DNA of 64,000 bases, taken from positions 300,356 through 364,355 of the forward strand of contig NZ_FNES01000001.1 in assembly GCF_900100195.1 (NCBI RefSeq). Reading direction: 5' to 3'. Position numbers and translations under genes: made by a program. Positions 1 through 8,490 of this stretch are shown in pieces. Within the stretch, counting starts at the first letter, position 1, and each line of letters opens with the position of its first letter. The notes under the pieces were generated by a model, which worked only from the letters and a program-made list of their open reading frames with translations, had not been told where the DNA came from and searched no databases. The stretch is from Billgrantia gudaonensis (GTDB lineage: Bacteria > Pseudomonadota > Gammaproteobacteria > Pseudomonadales > Halomonadaceae).

Positions 1-96
1 CTGGGCCTCGGGCTTGGGCGCGTCCGCCTTGGGCTCGGCAGGCTTCTGTGCCGGCTTGGGCTTGGGCGTTTCCGCCTTGGGCTCGGCGGGCTTCTG
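1..96 (-). repeat. Degenerate 48-bp coding repeat in RNase E tail
   Basis: Inside rne the DNA encodes two near-identical 16-residue units, [16 protein letters not shown] and [16 protein letters not shown], directly in tandem, and the next unit appears to begin at the window edge. The unit is a charged Pro/Ala/Lys linker and is a plausible site of copy-number change between strains. Confidence 0.75.
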
Positions 97-2436
97 TGCC
101 GGCTCGGCCTTGGGCTGGGCGCGCTTCTCGTTCGGTTTGGTCTCGGTTACCTGTGCCGTCGTTTCGGCAGAAGAGTCCGTAGCCTCTGCCTGGAGCCGCT
201 TCTGCTCGGCTTCTGCCTCGGGCTTGATGGCGTGCTGGCGGGTGCGGTTGCGCGGGTTGTTGCGCGTGCGCTTGGGCTTGCCGCTATCGGCCTTGGCGGT
301 ATCGGCCTTGGCGGTATCTGCCGCCTTTTCGGGGGTTGGCTTTTCACTCGCTTTGCCGTTGCCGGAGGGCTTGTCGGCCGTTTTCTCGGTGGGCTGCTTG
401 CGAGCCGCATCGCGCCCACGACCGCCACCGTCACGGGCCGCTGGCTTGTCTGCCTGGGGCGTGCTGCGTCCACGGCCACCACGGCTGCCGCGCCGTCCTT
501 CGTCACCATCGCTGCGTGCATCGCCACGGCTGGATTCGGAAGTGCGGCCCTGGTTGCGCGGGCTGCGACCCTCATCGCGAGCGTCGCTGCGCGGACGACG
601 GTTCTGGCCCCGATCGCTGCGCGATTCGCCGCTGCCACGCGTGCCTTGGCTGGATTTGTCGCTCGGTTTGGGACTTGCAGCCGGGGCTTCGGTCTCGCCG
701 GCTTCATCGCTGCCGAGCCATTTGGCCACGCCCTTCACCAGGCGGCCGAGTACGCCGCTGGGAGCCGGCAGCGAGGCGGGTGGCGTCGACGACGAGGAGG
801 AGGGTTGCTGCTGGAGCGAGGCAGGGGCCGGCTCGTTGTGGATCACGGTCTTGACCGCTGCCTCGGCGCGGGCCGTGGGCTTGGCGGCACTGGTGTCCGG
901 CTCCTTGCCCACCTCGCTGTCGGTGGAAAGCTCGAAGCTCGACTTGTCGAGGGCCCCTTCATCCTCGACGTGATCGTCGCGCAAGCGCTGCACGTCGTAG
1001 TGCGGCGTGTGCATGTCGGGGCTCGGCAGGATCAGCAGGCGCACTTCCTGGCGGCGCTCGATGTCGGCCAGTACGTTACGCTTTTCATTGAGCAGATAGG
1101 TGGCCACGGGTACCGGCAGGATTGCGCGAATCTGGGCGCTGCGCTCCTTCATGGCCTCCTCCTCGATGAGGCGCATGATGGAAAGCGAGATGGAGCGCAC
1201 GTCGCGAATGGTGCCCTGACCATTGCAGCGCGGGCAGACCACGCCGCTGGTCTCGCCCAGCGAGGGGCGCAGGCGCTGACGCGACATCTCCATCAGGCCG
1301 AAACGCGAGATGCGCCCGATCTGCACCCGCGCGCGGTCGAGCTTGAGGGCGTCGCGCATGCGGTTCTCGACCTCGCGCTGGTTGCGCGCGGGGCTCATGT
1401 CGATGAAGTCGATCACCACCAGGCCGCCGATGTCGCGCAGGCGCAGCTGGCGCGCGATCTCGTCGGCGGCTTCCAGGTTGGTCTGCAGGGCGGTCTCTTC
1501 GATGTCGCTGCCGCGGGTGGCGCGCGCCGAGTTGATGTCGATGGAGACTAGCGCTTCGGTGTGGTCGATGACGATGGAACCGCCGGAAGGCAGTTTGACC
1601 TCGCGCTCGTAGGCGGTTTCGATCTGCGACTCGATCTGGAAGCGCGAGAACAGCGGCACCTCGTCAGCGTAGAGCTTGATCTTCTGCTGGTAGGAGGGCA
1701 TCACCTGACGGATGAAGGAGAGAGCGTCCCGATGCACCTGTTCGCTGTCGATCAGCACCTCGCCGATGTCCTGGCGCAGGTAGTCGCGCATGGCACGGAT
1801 GATGACGTTGGACTCGCGATAGATCAGGAAGGGCGCTGGGCGTTTGCCGGCCTCTTCGGTGATCGCTTCCCACACCTGCACGAGGTAGTCGAGATCCCAC
1901 TGCAGCTCCTCGGTGGAGCGGCCGATGCCGGCAGTACGCACGATGACGCCCATCTTGTCGGGCACCGTAAGCTGGCCCATGGCCTCCTTGAGCTGGCTGC
2001 GTTCCTCGCCCTCGATGCGCCGCGATATGCCGCCGGCGCGTGGGTTGTTGGGCATCAACACCAGAAAGCGGCCGGCCAGGCTGATGAAGGTGGTCAGCGC
2101 CGCTCCCTTGTTGCCGCGCTCCTCCTTGTCGACCTGAACGATGACTTCCTGGCCTTCCTTGAGCACCTCCTTGATGCTGGGGCGCCCGGAAGTCTCCTTG
2201 AGGAAGTATTCGCGGGCCACTTCCTTGAGGGGCAGAAAGCCGTGGCGCTCGGCACCGAAATCGACGAAGGCGGCTTCCAGCGAGGGTTCGACGCGGGTGA
2301 TGCGACCGCGATAGATGTTGGCTTTCTTCTGCTCCCGGGCACCGGATTCGATGTCCAGGTCGTAGAGGCGTTGTCCATCGACCAGGGCGACCCGCAGCTC
2401 TTCCGGCTGGGTCGCATTGATGAGCATGCGTTTCAT
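1..2436 (-). CDS. rne: Ribonuclease E (3' end beyond window)
   Basis: Endoribonuclease and degradosome scaffold for mRNA decay and rRNA/tRNA processing. 812 codons are visible from the ATG at 2436 and no stop is reached before the edge. The first residues ([17 protein letters not shown]) are the classic RNase E start. An S1 domain lies near residues 35-120. The DNase-I-like catalytic aspartates are D300 and D343, in VSIDINSA and VIDFIDM, and the Zn-link CPRC is at 401-404. Each is offset by three from the E. coli numbering. From about residue 520 the chain is a low-complexity Arg/Gly/Ser/Pro/Lys/Ala tail typical of the non-catalytic scaffold half. It is divergent from rluC across a long leader, as in other gammaproteobacteria, where the leader mediates autoregulation. 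Confidence 0.97.
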   Translation of the reverse strand, partial: MKRMLINATQPEELRVALVDGQRLYDLDIESGAREQKKANIYRGRITRVEPSLEAAFVDFGAERHGFLPLKEVAREYFLKETSGRPSIKEVLKEGQEVIVQVDKEERGNKGAALTTFISLAGRFLVLMPNNPRAGGISRRIEGEERSQLKEAMGQLTVPDKMGVIVRTAGIGRSTEELQWDLDYLVQVWEAITEEAGKRPAPFLIYRESNVIIRAMRDYLRQDIGEVLIDSEQVHRDALSFIRQVMPSYQQKIKLYADEVPLFSRFQIESQIETAYEREVKLPSGGSIVIDHTEALVSIDINSARATRGSDIEETALQTNLEAADEIARQLRLRDIGGLVVIDFIDMSPARNQREVENRMRDALKLDRARVQIGRISRFGLMEMSRQRLRPSLGETSGVVCPRCNGQGTIRDVRSISLSIMRLIEEEAMKERSAQIRAILPVPVATYLLNEKRNVLADIERRQEVRLLILPSPDMHTPHYDVQRLRDDHVEDEGALDKSSFELSTDSEVGKEPDTSAAKPTARAEAAVKTVIHNEPAPASLQQQPSSSSSTPPASLPAPSGVLGRLVKGVAKWLGSDEAGETEAPAASPKPSDKSSQGTRGSGESRSDRGQNRRPRSDARDEGRSPRNQGRTSESSRGDARSDGDEGRRGSRGGRGRSTPQADKPAARDGGGRGRDAARKQPTEKTADKPSGNGKASEKPTPEKAADTAKADTAKADSGKPKRTRNNPRNRTRQHAIKPEAEAEQKRLQAEATDSSAETTAQVTETKPNEKRAQPKAEPAQKPAEPKAETPKPKPAQKPAEPKADAPKPEAQ

Positions 2437-2890
2437 GTCGTCTCGCAAACTGAGTGCGCCGGCGAGCCTCGGCGACGGCGAACCGCTGGTGCTGCGTGCT
2501 TGTGCTCAGCGCATGTCGCGGATGCGCAGTGGCGCCCGATCGATACCGGACCGTGAGTCCGATACGACATGATCCTGTTGAGTACGCGGTGGAGGCAAGA
2601 CGTGTCTCGGCGGGTTCTGTGCCCATCCGGCCCTGCGGTCTCCACCAGACACCTGGCATTCATCGATTCGCCAACGCCGGCCACCGACACGATGTTGAAC
2701 GATTCCCGTGGCCACTGCTCGCACTGAAGGGGCGAGCGGGGATCCGGGCGTGGCGTTACTGCTTGTCTGTTTCTGGGTCCACTCGTCGGCGGCGGGACCT
2801 TTGCATGGGTCGTCGCGGCCTGATTTCGTCGCTCCGGCCTGCGTGTCTGTCGGGCAGGCGCTAGGGGACCGAAGGGATCCATCCGAGCGA
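2437..2890 (-). other. Long 5' leader of rne (no gene seen)
   Basis: The 555-bp gap between rne and rluC contains no convincing gene. If the minus-strand promoter at 2897-2925 is right, about 450 nt of it is transcribed as the rne leader. In E. coli a 361-nt rne leader carries hairpins through which RNase E cleaves and represses its own mRNA. I infer the same role from position and length. I could not identify a conserved hairpin by eye. Confidence 0.5.
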
Positions 2891-2896
2891 GCAGGC

Positions 2897-2925
2897 AATA
2901 TAGCAGCAATGGGGGGGAGCGGCAA
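2897..2925 (-). promoter_or_regulatory. Predicted sigma70 promoter of rne
   Basis: On the minus strand a -35 element TTGCCG (2925-2920) is followed by exactly 17 bp and a -10 element TATATT (2902-2897). Transcription would start near 2890. The rluC side has TTGGCG at 2926-2931 and TAGAAT at 2952-2957, a spacing of 20 bp. The two -35 regions therefore abut, and the two genes share one short divergent promoter region. Confidence 0.5.
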
Positions 2926-2991
2926 TTGGCGCGGAAAGCGCTGCAGTGCGATAGAATGCCGTTTCTCAACGACTTCTCGAGCGGGAGAACC

Positions 2992-3939
2992 ATGACCGAA
3001 GGACGCGATGTGCAGTGGGTGGAAGTGGGCGAGGGCCAGGCCGGTCAGCGTATCGACAACTTCCTGGTCACGCGTCTGAAAGGCGTGCCGCGCGCGCTGA
3101 TCTACCGCATCGTGCGCAAGGGTGAGGTGCGGGTGAACAAGAAGCGCGTCAAGGCCGATACGCGCCTGGCTGTCGGTGATCGGGTGCGCATTCCGCCGCT
3201 CAGGTTGTCGCCTCGCGAGGCAGTGCGCGAGGTGAGCGACAACCTGCGCAACCTGCTGGCCGGCAGCGTCCTGCTGGAAGGGCGCGACTGGCTGGTGATC
3301 AACAAGCCGGCGGGGCTTGCCGTGCATGGCGGCAGCGGTGTCAAGATCGGTCTGATCGAGGCGTTGCGCCAGGTGCGCGAGGATCTCGACTTTCTCGAAC
3401 TCGTGCATCGCCTGGATCGCGACACCTCCGGGTGCCTGTTGCTGGCCAAATCGCGCCCGGCGCTGCTGGCGCTCAACGAGTCGCTCAAGCAGCAGCGCAT
3501 GGACAAGCAGTATTTGGCGCTGGTGGCGGGGCGTTGGCCGGTTCGGCGCGACTTCGTCAGCGCCCGCCTGGAGCGTTACACCCTGGCCAACGGCGAGCGT
3601 CGGGTGCGGGTCGATGCCGCGGGGAAGGTGGCGCGTACCCGTTTCTCGGTACGCGAGGCCATGTCGAAGGTCAGTCTAGTGGAGGCAGAGCCGGTCACCG
3701 GGCGTACCCACCAGATCCGCGTCCATGCCGTCCACGCCGGCCATGCCCTGCTGGGCGATGACAAGTACGGCTCTCGCGAGGGCAAGGCTCTCGCCAGGCG
3801 ACTGGGCCTGTCGCGACTCTTCCTGCATGCCGCGGCGCTCACCTTCCCGGAACCGACCAGTGGCCGTCCGGTGCAGATTCGGGCGCCGCTGCCCGAGGAT
3901 CTGGAGGGCGTGCTCGCGCGTGCCCGGGAACTCGGTTGA
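2992..3939 (+). CDS. rluC: 23S rRNA pseudouridine synthase RluC
   Basis: Isomerises uridines in 23S rRNA to pseudouridine (955, 2504 and 2580 in E. coli). The 315-residue protein has an N-terminal S4 RNA-binding domain (about 17-75) and an RluA-type catalytic domain with the signature HRLDRDTSG, catalytic aspartate D142. The C-terminal part contains GRTHQIRVH. I chose the ATG at 2992 because the protein then begins just before the S4 domain, as in the family. An upstream in-frame extension has no family counterpart. The position next to rne is conserved. Confidence 0.95.
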   Translation: MTEGRDVQWVEVGEGQAGQRIDNFLVTRLKGVPRALIYRIVRKGEVRVNKKRVKADTRLAVGDRVRIPPLRLSPREAVREVSDNLRNLLAGSVLLEGRDWLVINKPAGLAVHGGSGVKIGLIEALRQVREDLDFLELVHRLDRDTSGCLLLAKSRPALLALNESLKQQRMDKQYLALVAGRWPVRRDFVSARLERYTLANGERRVRVDAAGKVARTRFSVREAMSKVSLVEAEPVTGRTHQIRVHAVHAGHALLGDDKYGSREGKALARRLGLSRLFLHAAALTFPEPTSGRPVQIRAPLPEDLEGVLARARELG

Positions 3940-4003
3940 GGCCGGGCCAGCAAGAATCGATGGCTACCCCACCACAGCCAACAATGACGAAAGCGGAGTG
4001 GCG

Positions 4004-4654
4004 ATGCGTTACCGACTGGTGATCTTCGACTGGGATGGCACCCTGATGGACTCCGCCGCCCGAATCGTATCCAGCATGCAGGCGGCCGCCCACGAAGCGG
4101 GCTGGGGAGCGCTGCCCGACGAGGCGGTACGCGACATCATCGGCCTGGGGCTGCCCGAGGCCATTGCACGTCTGTGTCCTGGCATCGATGCCGAGCGTGC
4201 GGAGTTGCTGCGCAGCCGCTACGCCTTTCATTTCGTGCAGGGCGATGCCACGCCGATGCGTTTCTTTCCTGGCGTGGTCGAGGGTATCGTGCGGCTGCGC
4301 GCCTCGGCCGAGCGCCGCCTGGCAGTGGCCACCGGCAAGAGTCGCAAGGGGCTCGATCGCATCTTTCGGGAGAGCGACAGCGCCCGCTGGTTCCACGCCA
4401 GCCGTACCGCCGACCTGACGCGCTCGAAGCCCCACCCGCTGATGCTCGAGGAGCTCCTGGCCGAGCTGGACGTCGATGTCGGCGAGGCGGTGATGGTGGG
4501 CGATACCGAATACGATCTGGAAATGGCGCGGGCGCTGGACATGGATCGAGTGGCCGTTACCTGGGGCGTGCACGCCCCGGCGCGGCTCGAGGCCAGTCGA
4601 CCCGTTTACATGGCAGAGAGCGTTGCGGCACTGTTCGATTGGCTGGAGCGGTGA
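4004..4654 (+). CDS. HAD-superfamily (subfamily IA) phosphatase
   Basis: 216-residue haloacid-dehalogenase-type hydrolase resembling phosphoglycolate phosphatase. Motif I is FDWDGTLMDS (nucleophile D9, acid/base D11). Motif II lies in VATGKS, the motif III lysine is in SKPHP, and motif IV is VGDTEYD. The cap insertion between motifs I and II is helical (about residues 16-85). The gene sits between rluC and sppA, as in Pseudomonas, but this position does not reveal the substrate. A Shine-Dalgarno-like AGCGGAG precedes the ATG at 4004. It could be a phosphoglycolate or nucleotide phosphatase, and the sequence does not decide. Confidence 0.88.
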   Translation: MRYRLVIFDWDGTLMDSAARIVSSMQAAAHEAGWGALPDEAVRDIIGLGLPEAIARLCPGIDAERAELLRSRYAFHFVQGDATPMRFFPGVVEGIVRLRASAERRLAVATGKSRKGLDRIFRESDSARWFHASRTADLTRSKPHPLMLEELLAELDVDVGEAVMVGDTEYDLEMARALDMDRVAVTWGVHAPARLEASRPVYMAESVAALFDWLER

Positions 4655-4711
4655 ACACGCCCGGTTCGGTCGCGACGACCTGGTACCTCGTCAACAGGAG
4701 CACGAGTTGAA

Positions 4712-5791
4712 ATGAACGACGACAAGCGCAACGACCCCTGGACCCAGGGCGATGAGTCGTCACCGAGCGGGGGGCGCGAGCCGTTGCCGTCCTCGGCGGA
4801 GACGGAGCCCGACCGCGAAGATGCCGAGACGTTGCAGGCCCGCGAGCGGCTGGCTCAGGTGGAGATGCTCGACCGCTGGGTGGGCGGCGTGCTGGCCGAG
4901 CAGCGACGCAGCCGCCGCTGGAAACTCTTCTTCCGCCTCGTCTTCGTCGCGCTGATCCTGGCCTCGCTGTCCGCGGCGCTCTATGGGGCTTTCTTCGCCG
5001 GGGCGATGACGGACGAGCCCGAGCGTCCGCACCTGGGGGTGGTAGAGCTGAGGGGCGCCATCGATGCGCAGTCGCCGGCCAGCGCCGAGCGGCTCATCGC
5101 CGGGCTCAATCGGGCCTGGGAGTCGCCGGGTGCCGAGGCGGTGATACTGCATATCGATAGCCCTGGCGGCAGTCCGGTGCAGTCGCAGCGGGTATTCGAC
5201 GAAATCATGCGGCTGCGCGATCAGGGCGACAAGCCGATCATCGCGGTGATCGAGGACGTCGGTGCCAGTGGCGCCTACTATATCGCCGCCGCGGCGGACG
5301 AGATCGTCGCCTCGCCGGCCAGCCTGGTGGGCTCCATCGGGGTCATCTTCTCCGGTTTCGGCTTCGAGGAGGCCATCGATCGTCTCGGCGTGGAGCGTCG
5401 CGTCTACACCGCCGGCGAAGACAAGGCGTTTCTCGACCCCTTCTCCGAGGTGGCCCCGGATCAGCGTCGTTTCTGGCAGTCGGTGCTCGATACGACTCAT
5501 CAGCAGTTCATCGACGCCGTGCGCGAAGGCCGGGGAGATCGCCTGGCGGAGGACGAGGAGCTCTTCAGCGGGCTCATCTGGAGCGGTGAGCAGGCGCTGT
5601 CCCTGGGCCTGATCGATGGCCTGGACAGCATCGAAGGCGTGGCGCGCAGCCGTCTCGGCGAGGTGCGACTGCACGATTACACACCCGGCCTCGACCCCTT
5701 CGAGCGGCTGAGTCGTCGCTTCGGACGGGTGGCGATGGAGTGGCTGGGCGTGCCGAAAAGCGGATCGCCAGTACGCTACCAGCTTCGTTAG
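4712..5791 (+). CDS. sppA: Signal peptide peptidase SppA-type S49 serine protease
   Basis: Inner-membrane protease that degrades cleaved signal peptides. The 359-residue protein has a charged cytoplasmic N-terminus, one membrane segment at about residues 72-97, and a single periplasmic S49 domain. It is therefore the short form rather than the duplicated E. coli SppA. The catalytic Ser186 is in EDVGASGAYY and the general-base Lys238 in YTAGEDKAF. A conserved HIDSPGGSP precedes them. The N-terminal 65 residues are acidic and appear disordered. It is convergent with maf, and its stop codon touches a heptamer repeat tract. Confidence 0.93.
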   Translation: MNDDKRNDPWTQGDESSPSGGREPLPSSAETEPDREDAETLQARERLAQVEMLDRWVGGVLAEQRRSRRWKLFFRLVFVALILASLSAALYGAFFAGAMTDEPERPHLGVVELRGAIDAQSPASAERLIAGLNRAWESPGAEAVILHIDSPGGSPVQSQRVFDEIMRLRDQGDKPIIAVIEDVGASGAYYIAAAADEIVASPASLVGSIGVIFSGFGFEEAIDRLGVERRVYTAGEDKAFLDPFSEVAPDQRRFWQSVLDTTHQQFIDAVREGRGDRLAEDEELFSGLIWSGEQALSLGLIDGLDSIEGVARSRLGEVRLHDYTPGLDPFERLSRRFGRVAMEWLGVPKSGSPVRYQLR

Positions 5792-5967
5792 CCACGAGCC
5801 GCTAGCCACGAGATGCGGGCCACGAGCCACGAGATGCGGGCCACGAGCCACGGGTTGCGGGTTTCGACGGGCAAGTCAGACCATTGCCCGCAGCCCGCAG
5901 CCCGCAGCCCGCAGCCCGCAGCCCGCAGCCCGCAGCCCGCAGCCCGCAGCCCGCAGCCGCAGCCGCA
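5791..5967. repeat. Two-armed tandem heptamer repeat between sppA and maf
   Basis: From 5791 to 5867 the DNA reads as eleven consecutive 7-mers, mainly GCCACGA and variants (GCCGCTA, GATGCGG, GCCACGG, GTTGCGG). An 18-bp spacer follows (5868-5885). Then come ten perfect copies of GCCCGCA (5886-5955) and two 6-bp copies of GCCGCA to 5967. The short inverted pair CGGGCAA (5868-5874) / TTGCCCG (5884-5890) joins the arms. The tract exactly fills the gap between two convergent stop codons. Confidence 0.95.
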
Positions 5968-5969
5968 GT

Positions 5970-6557
5970 TCACTGCGCGCCGAGCGGGTCCAGCCCCGCC
6001 TCGCGTAGCAGGGTGCACAGGCGGATCAGCGGTAGGCCGATCAGGGCATTGGGGTCGTCTCCCTCCAGGCATTCGAACAGTGCGATGCCCAGCCCCTCCA
6101 TGCGGAAGCTGCCGGCGCTGTCCAGCGGGCGCTCTCGCTCCACGTAGCTGGCGATCTCGGCCTTGCTCAGCTTGCGGAACACCACGTCGAAACGCTCGTG
6201 GCATACCCAGTGCCGGCCACTGGCCGTGTCGAGCAGTGCCAGGCCGGTGAGGAAGCGTACCCGCTGGTTCGAGAAACGCGCCAGCTGTGCGCGGGCGGTG
6301 GCGGCATCGCCGGGCTTGCCGAGGATGTCGCCGTCGAACACGGCGACCTGGTCGGACCCGACGATCAGGTGAGTCGGGTAGTCGTCTGCCAGGCGACTGG
6401 CCTTGGCCAGCGCCAGGCGATGTACCAGGACTTGTGGCGATTCTCCTTCCCGGGGAGTCTCGTCGATGTCCGGACTGGCCCACGCGTAGGGGATGCCCAG
6501 GCGGTCGATCAATTGGCGGCGGTAGGGCGAGCCGGAGGCGAGAACGAGGCGCGTCAT
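5970..6557 (-). CDS. maf: Maf-family nucleotide pyrophosphatase (YceF type)
   Basis: 195-residue house-cleaning nucleoside-triphosphate pyrophosphatase. The family start LVLASGSPYRRQLI, the IDETP motif, LALAKA, and the central GSDQV with the catalytic aspartate region are all present. The YceF subgroup acts on 7-methyl-GTP, and the family is found next to yceD-rpmF-plsX as here. The specific substrate is inferred from neighbourhood. It is transcribed divergently from yceD across a 112-bp gap and converges on sppA. Confidence 0.92.
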   Translation of the reverse strand: MTRLVLASGSPYRRQLIDRLGIPYAWASPDIDETPREGESPQVLVHRLALAKASRLADDYPTHLIVGSDQVAVFDGDILGKPGDAATARAQLARFSNQRVRFLTGLALLDTASGRHWVCHERFDVVFRKLSKAEIASYVERERPLDSAGSFRMEGLGIALFECLEGDDPNALIGLPLIRLCTLLREAGLDPLGAQ

Positions 6558-6631
6558 GCATGTCTCCTGCGGCGATGAAGGGGAGCGAGTGGCGTCTCAG
6601 TATGCCACGTCGCGCAGTCGGTGCAGCGGCT

Positions 6632-6660
6632 TTGACAGGGGCGGGGGGAGTGCCTATCAT
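6632..6660 (+). promoter_or_regulatory. Consensus sigma70 promoter for yceD-rpmF
   Basis: A perfect -35 TTGACA (6632-6637), a 17-bp spacer and a -10 TATCAT (6655-6660) lie just before yceD. This is the best sigma70 promoter I see in the window. Initiation about seven bases after the -10 would fall near 6667, only two or three bases before the yceD ATG at 6670. Confidence 0.75.
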
Positions 6661-6669
6661 TGCGCGCCT

Positions 6670-7197
6670 ATGTTGACCTCACGACTTCCCGACTGGGTCG
6701 AGCCCTACAAGCTCGCTGCCCGTGCCGAACGCCTCGAGGGCCTGGTGGCCCTGGATGGGTTCGCGCGGCTGGCCGAGCAGGTGGGAGCGCAGAGAGGCGA
6801 CTGCTCGGTGTGGCTCGACTTCGCCATCGACGCCCAGGGGCGGCGTGAGATTCATGGCCGCCTGAAGGCCGAGTTGCAGCTGCCGTGTCGGCGCTGCTTG
6901 TTGCCCATGACTCAGCAGGTCGAGAGCGACTTTCGACTGGGCATGGTGACCAGCGATGCATTGGCGGCCGAACTGCCGAGCACCCACGAGCCGGTGCTGG
7001 TGGAAAACGAACAGCTGAACCTGCTGGAGACGGTGGAGGACGAGCTGATCCTCAGCCTGCCCCAGTCGGTCTACCACGACGAGGCGCAGTGTAGCGTCTC
7101 GAGCGACCAGCTGAGCAGTGGCGAGGCGGCGGAGTCATCGGCGCCGGCTGCTGTCAGCCCCTTCGAGGTGCTGCGTCGCCTCAAGGGCAAACCCTGA
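6670..7197 (+). CDS. yceD: YceD family (DUF177) 23S rRNA accumulation protein
   Basis: 175-residue DUF177 protein. The family is co-transcribed with rpmF and needed for normal 23S rRNA levels. It has the conserved CRRC pair near residues 77-80, VEDELILSLP, and a later lone cysteine (EAQCSV), as in E. coli YceD. The ATG at 6670 gives an N-terminus that aligns with the family start (LP..hhDP.KLA type). There is no Shine-Dalgarno sequence before it, and the strong promoter predicts a nearly leaderless message. rpmF starts 33 bp after the stop. Confidence 0.9.
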   Translation: MLTSRLPDWVEPYKLAARAERLEGLVALDGFARLAEQVGAQRGDCSVWLDFAIDAQGRREIHGRLKAELQLPCRRCLLPMTQQVESDFRLGMVTSDALAAELPSTHEPVLVENEQLNLLETVEDELILSLPQSVYHDEAQCSVSSDQLSSGEAAESSAPAAVSPFEVLRRLKGKP

Positions 7198-7230
7198 TTT
7201 CTCGATCGATTCACTCTGGAGTGTGATCCC

Positions 7231-7401
7231 ATGGCAGTTCAACAGAACCGCAAGACCCGTTCCAAGCGCGGCATGCGTCGTAGTCACGACGCCCTGAGTG
7301 CACCGACCCTGTCTCAGGACAAGGAAACCGGTACCACTCACCTGCGCCATCATGTCTCTCCCGACGGTTTCTATCGCGGCCGCAAGGTCGTCGACGTCTG
7401 A
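7231..7401 (+). CDS. rpmF: 50S ribosomal protein L32
   Basis: 56-residue L32 starting [20 protein letters not shown], the invariant L32 N-terminus. Its C-terminal part, [15 protein letters not shown], is the variant without zinc-binding cysteines. A CTGGAG Shine-Dalgarno sequence lies upstream of the ATG at 7231. It is co-transcribed with yceD, and plsX follows after 35 bp. This couples a ribosomal protein to lipid synthesis genes, as in E. coli. Confidence 0.97.
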   Translation: MAVQQNRKTRSKRGMRRSHDALSAPTLSQDKETGTTHLRHHVSPDGFYRGRKVVDV

Positions 7402-7436
7402 GCTGACGAATAGCTGATAACGCCAGGTCGTGCCGC

Positions 7437-8489
7437 GTGCGGATCGCCATCGATGCCATGGGGGGGGATGCGGGCCCCCGTGCGGTGGTGCAGGGTGCGG
7501 CACTGACCGCGCTGAATCAGCCGGGTCTGCACCTCGAACTGTTCGGTCCGCAGGCCCAGTTGGCAGACGAGATCGCCAATCTGCCGCGGCACCTCGCTGC
7601 GGCAGAATCGCACTTGTCCGTCCATCACGCTCCCGACGTCATTCGCCAGGACCAGAGCCTCTCCGAAGCGCTGCGCCGCGGTGCGGATACCAGCATGGCC
7701 CGCATGCTGGCGCATGTGGCGAACGGGCAGGCGGACGCCGGGGTCAGTGCTGGCAACACCGGTGCCTTGATGGCGCTGGCGCGGCGCCATCTCGGCATGG
7801 TGGCGAACATGCCCCGGCCTGCCATCAGCACGGCGATACCCACCCGCAATGAAGGGCGCTGCTATCTTCTCGATCTGGGGGCCAACGTCGACGTCAGTGC
7901 CGCTCGTTTGGTCGATTTCGCGTGCATGGGCGAGGCCATGGCGCGTCATGTGGATGGCCTGGAGTCGCCTCGGGTGGCCCTGCTCAACGTGGGCAGCGAA
8001 GGGACCAAGGGCAGTGCTGCCGTTCGCGAGGCCGATGCTCGGCTGCGCGAACGGGAGGCGTTGAACTATGGCGGCTTCGTCGAGGGTGACGACGTGTTCT
8101 CGGGTGCCGCCGACGTCATCGTCTGCGACGGCTTCGTCGGCAATGCGGTGCTCAAGGCCAGCGAGGGGTTGGCGCGCATGCTCATCGAGCGCGTGCAGGC
8201 CACTCTGGAGGCTAGCTGGAGCGGTCGCCTGGTAGGGCTTTTGGCGCGCCCGGCGCTGCGACGGCTCAAGGGCGAACTCGACCCGGTACGTTACAATGGT
8301 GCGAGCCTGCTGGGGCTCGCCGGGATCGTCATCAAGAGCCACGGCAGTGCCGAGGCCACCGGTTTCGCCTATGCGGTACAGCGCGCCGTACGAGAGGTGA
8401 ACCAGGATCTGCCGTCACATCTCGCCAGGGAACTGGCCGGCGGTCGGTCCCAATGCAGGACAGCACTCAACAAGAGTAAAGGTGAATGA
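7437..8489 (+). CDS. plsX: Phosphate acyltransferase PlsX
   Basis: Converts acyl-ACP to acyl-phosphate for phosphatidic acid synthesis, peripherally at the membrane. The 350-residue protein starts at a GTG and reads [21 protein letters not shown], the PlsX signature. The middle contains [10 protein letters not shown], and the C-terminal part has [22 protein letters not shown] is chosen because the glycine-rich start motif begins there and no in-frame ATG precedes it. One base separates its stop from the fabD ATG. Confidence 0.96.
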   Translation: MRIAIDAMGGDAGPRAVVQGAALTALNQPGLHLELFGPQAQLADEIANLPRHLAAAESHLSVHHAPDVIRQDQSLSEALRRGADTSMARMLAHVANGQADAGVSAGNTGALMALARRHLGMVANMPRPAISTAIPTRNEGRCYLLDLGANVDVSAARLVDFACMGEAMARHVDGLESPRVALLNVGSEGTKGSAAVREADARLREREALNYGGFVEGDDVFSGAADVIVCDGFVGNAVLKASEGLARMLIERVQATLEASWSGRLVGLLARPALRRLKGELDPVRYNGASLLGLAGIVIKSHGSAEATGFAYAVQRAVREVNQDLPSHLARELAGGRSQCRTALNKSKGE

Positions 8490-8490
8490 C

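Noticed and set aside
232..1551. Long plus-strand open frames antisense to rne (439 and 331 codons)
   Set aside because: They are shadows of the GC-rich rne reading frame. The products are Ala/Gly/His-biased without family motifs, and the minus-strand frame is unmistakable RNase E.
2433..2993. Minus-strand frame of 186 codons in the rne-rluC gap
   Set aside because: No ribosome-binding site, low-complexity Arg/Pro/Ser composition, and it occupies the predicted rne leader and promoter.
3725..4654. Longer frame joining the rluC 3' end to the HAD gene
   Set aside because: The extension is read out of frame through rluC. The ATG at 4004 has a ribosome-binding site and starts right before the DxDGT motif.
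5886..5967. Heptamer arrays considered as CRISPR repeats
   Set aside because: Units are 7 bp, contiguous and without unique spacers. There are no cas genes in the window.
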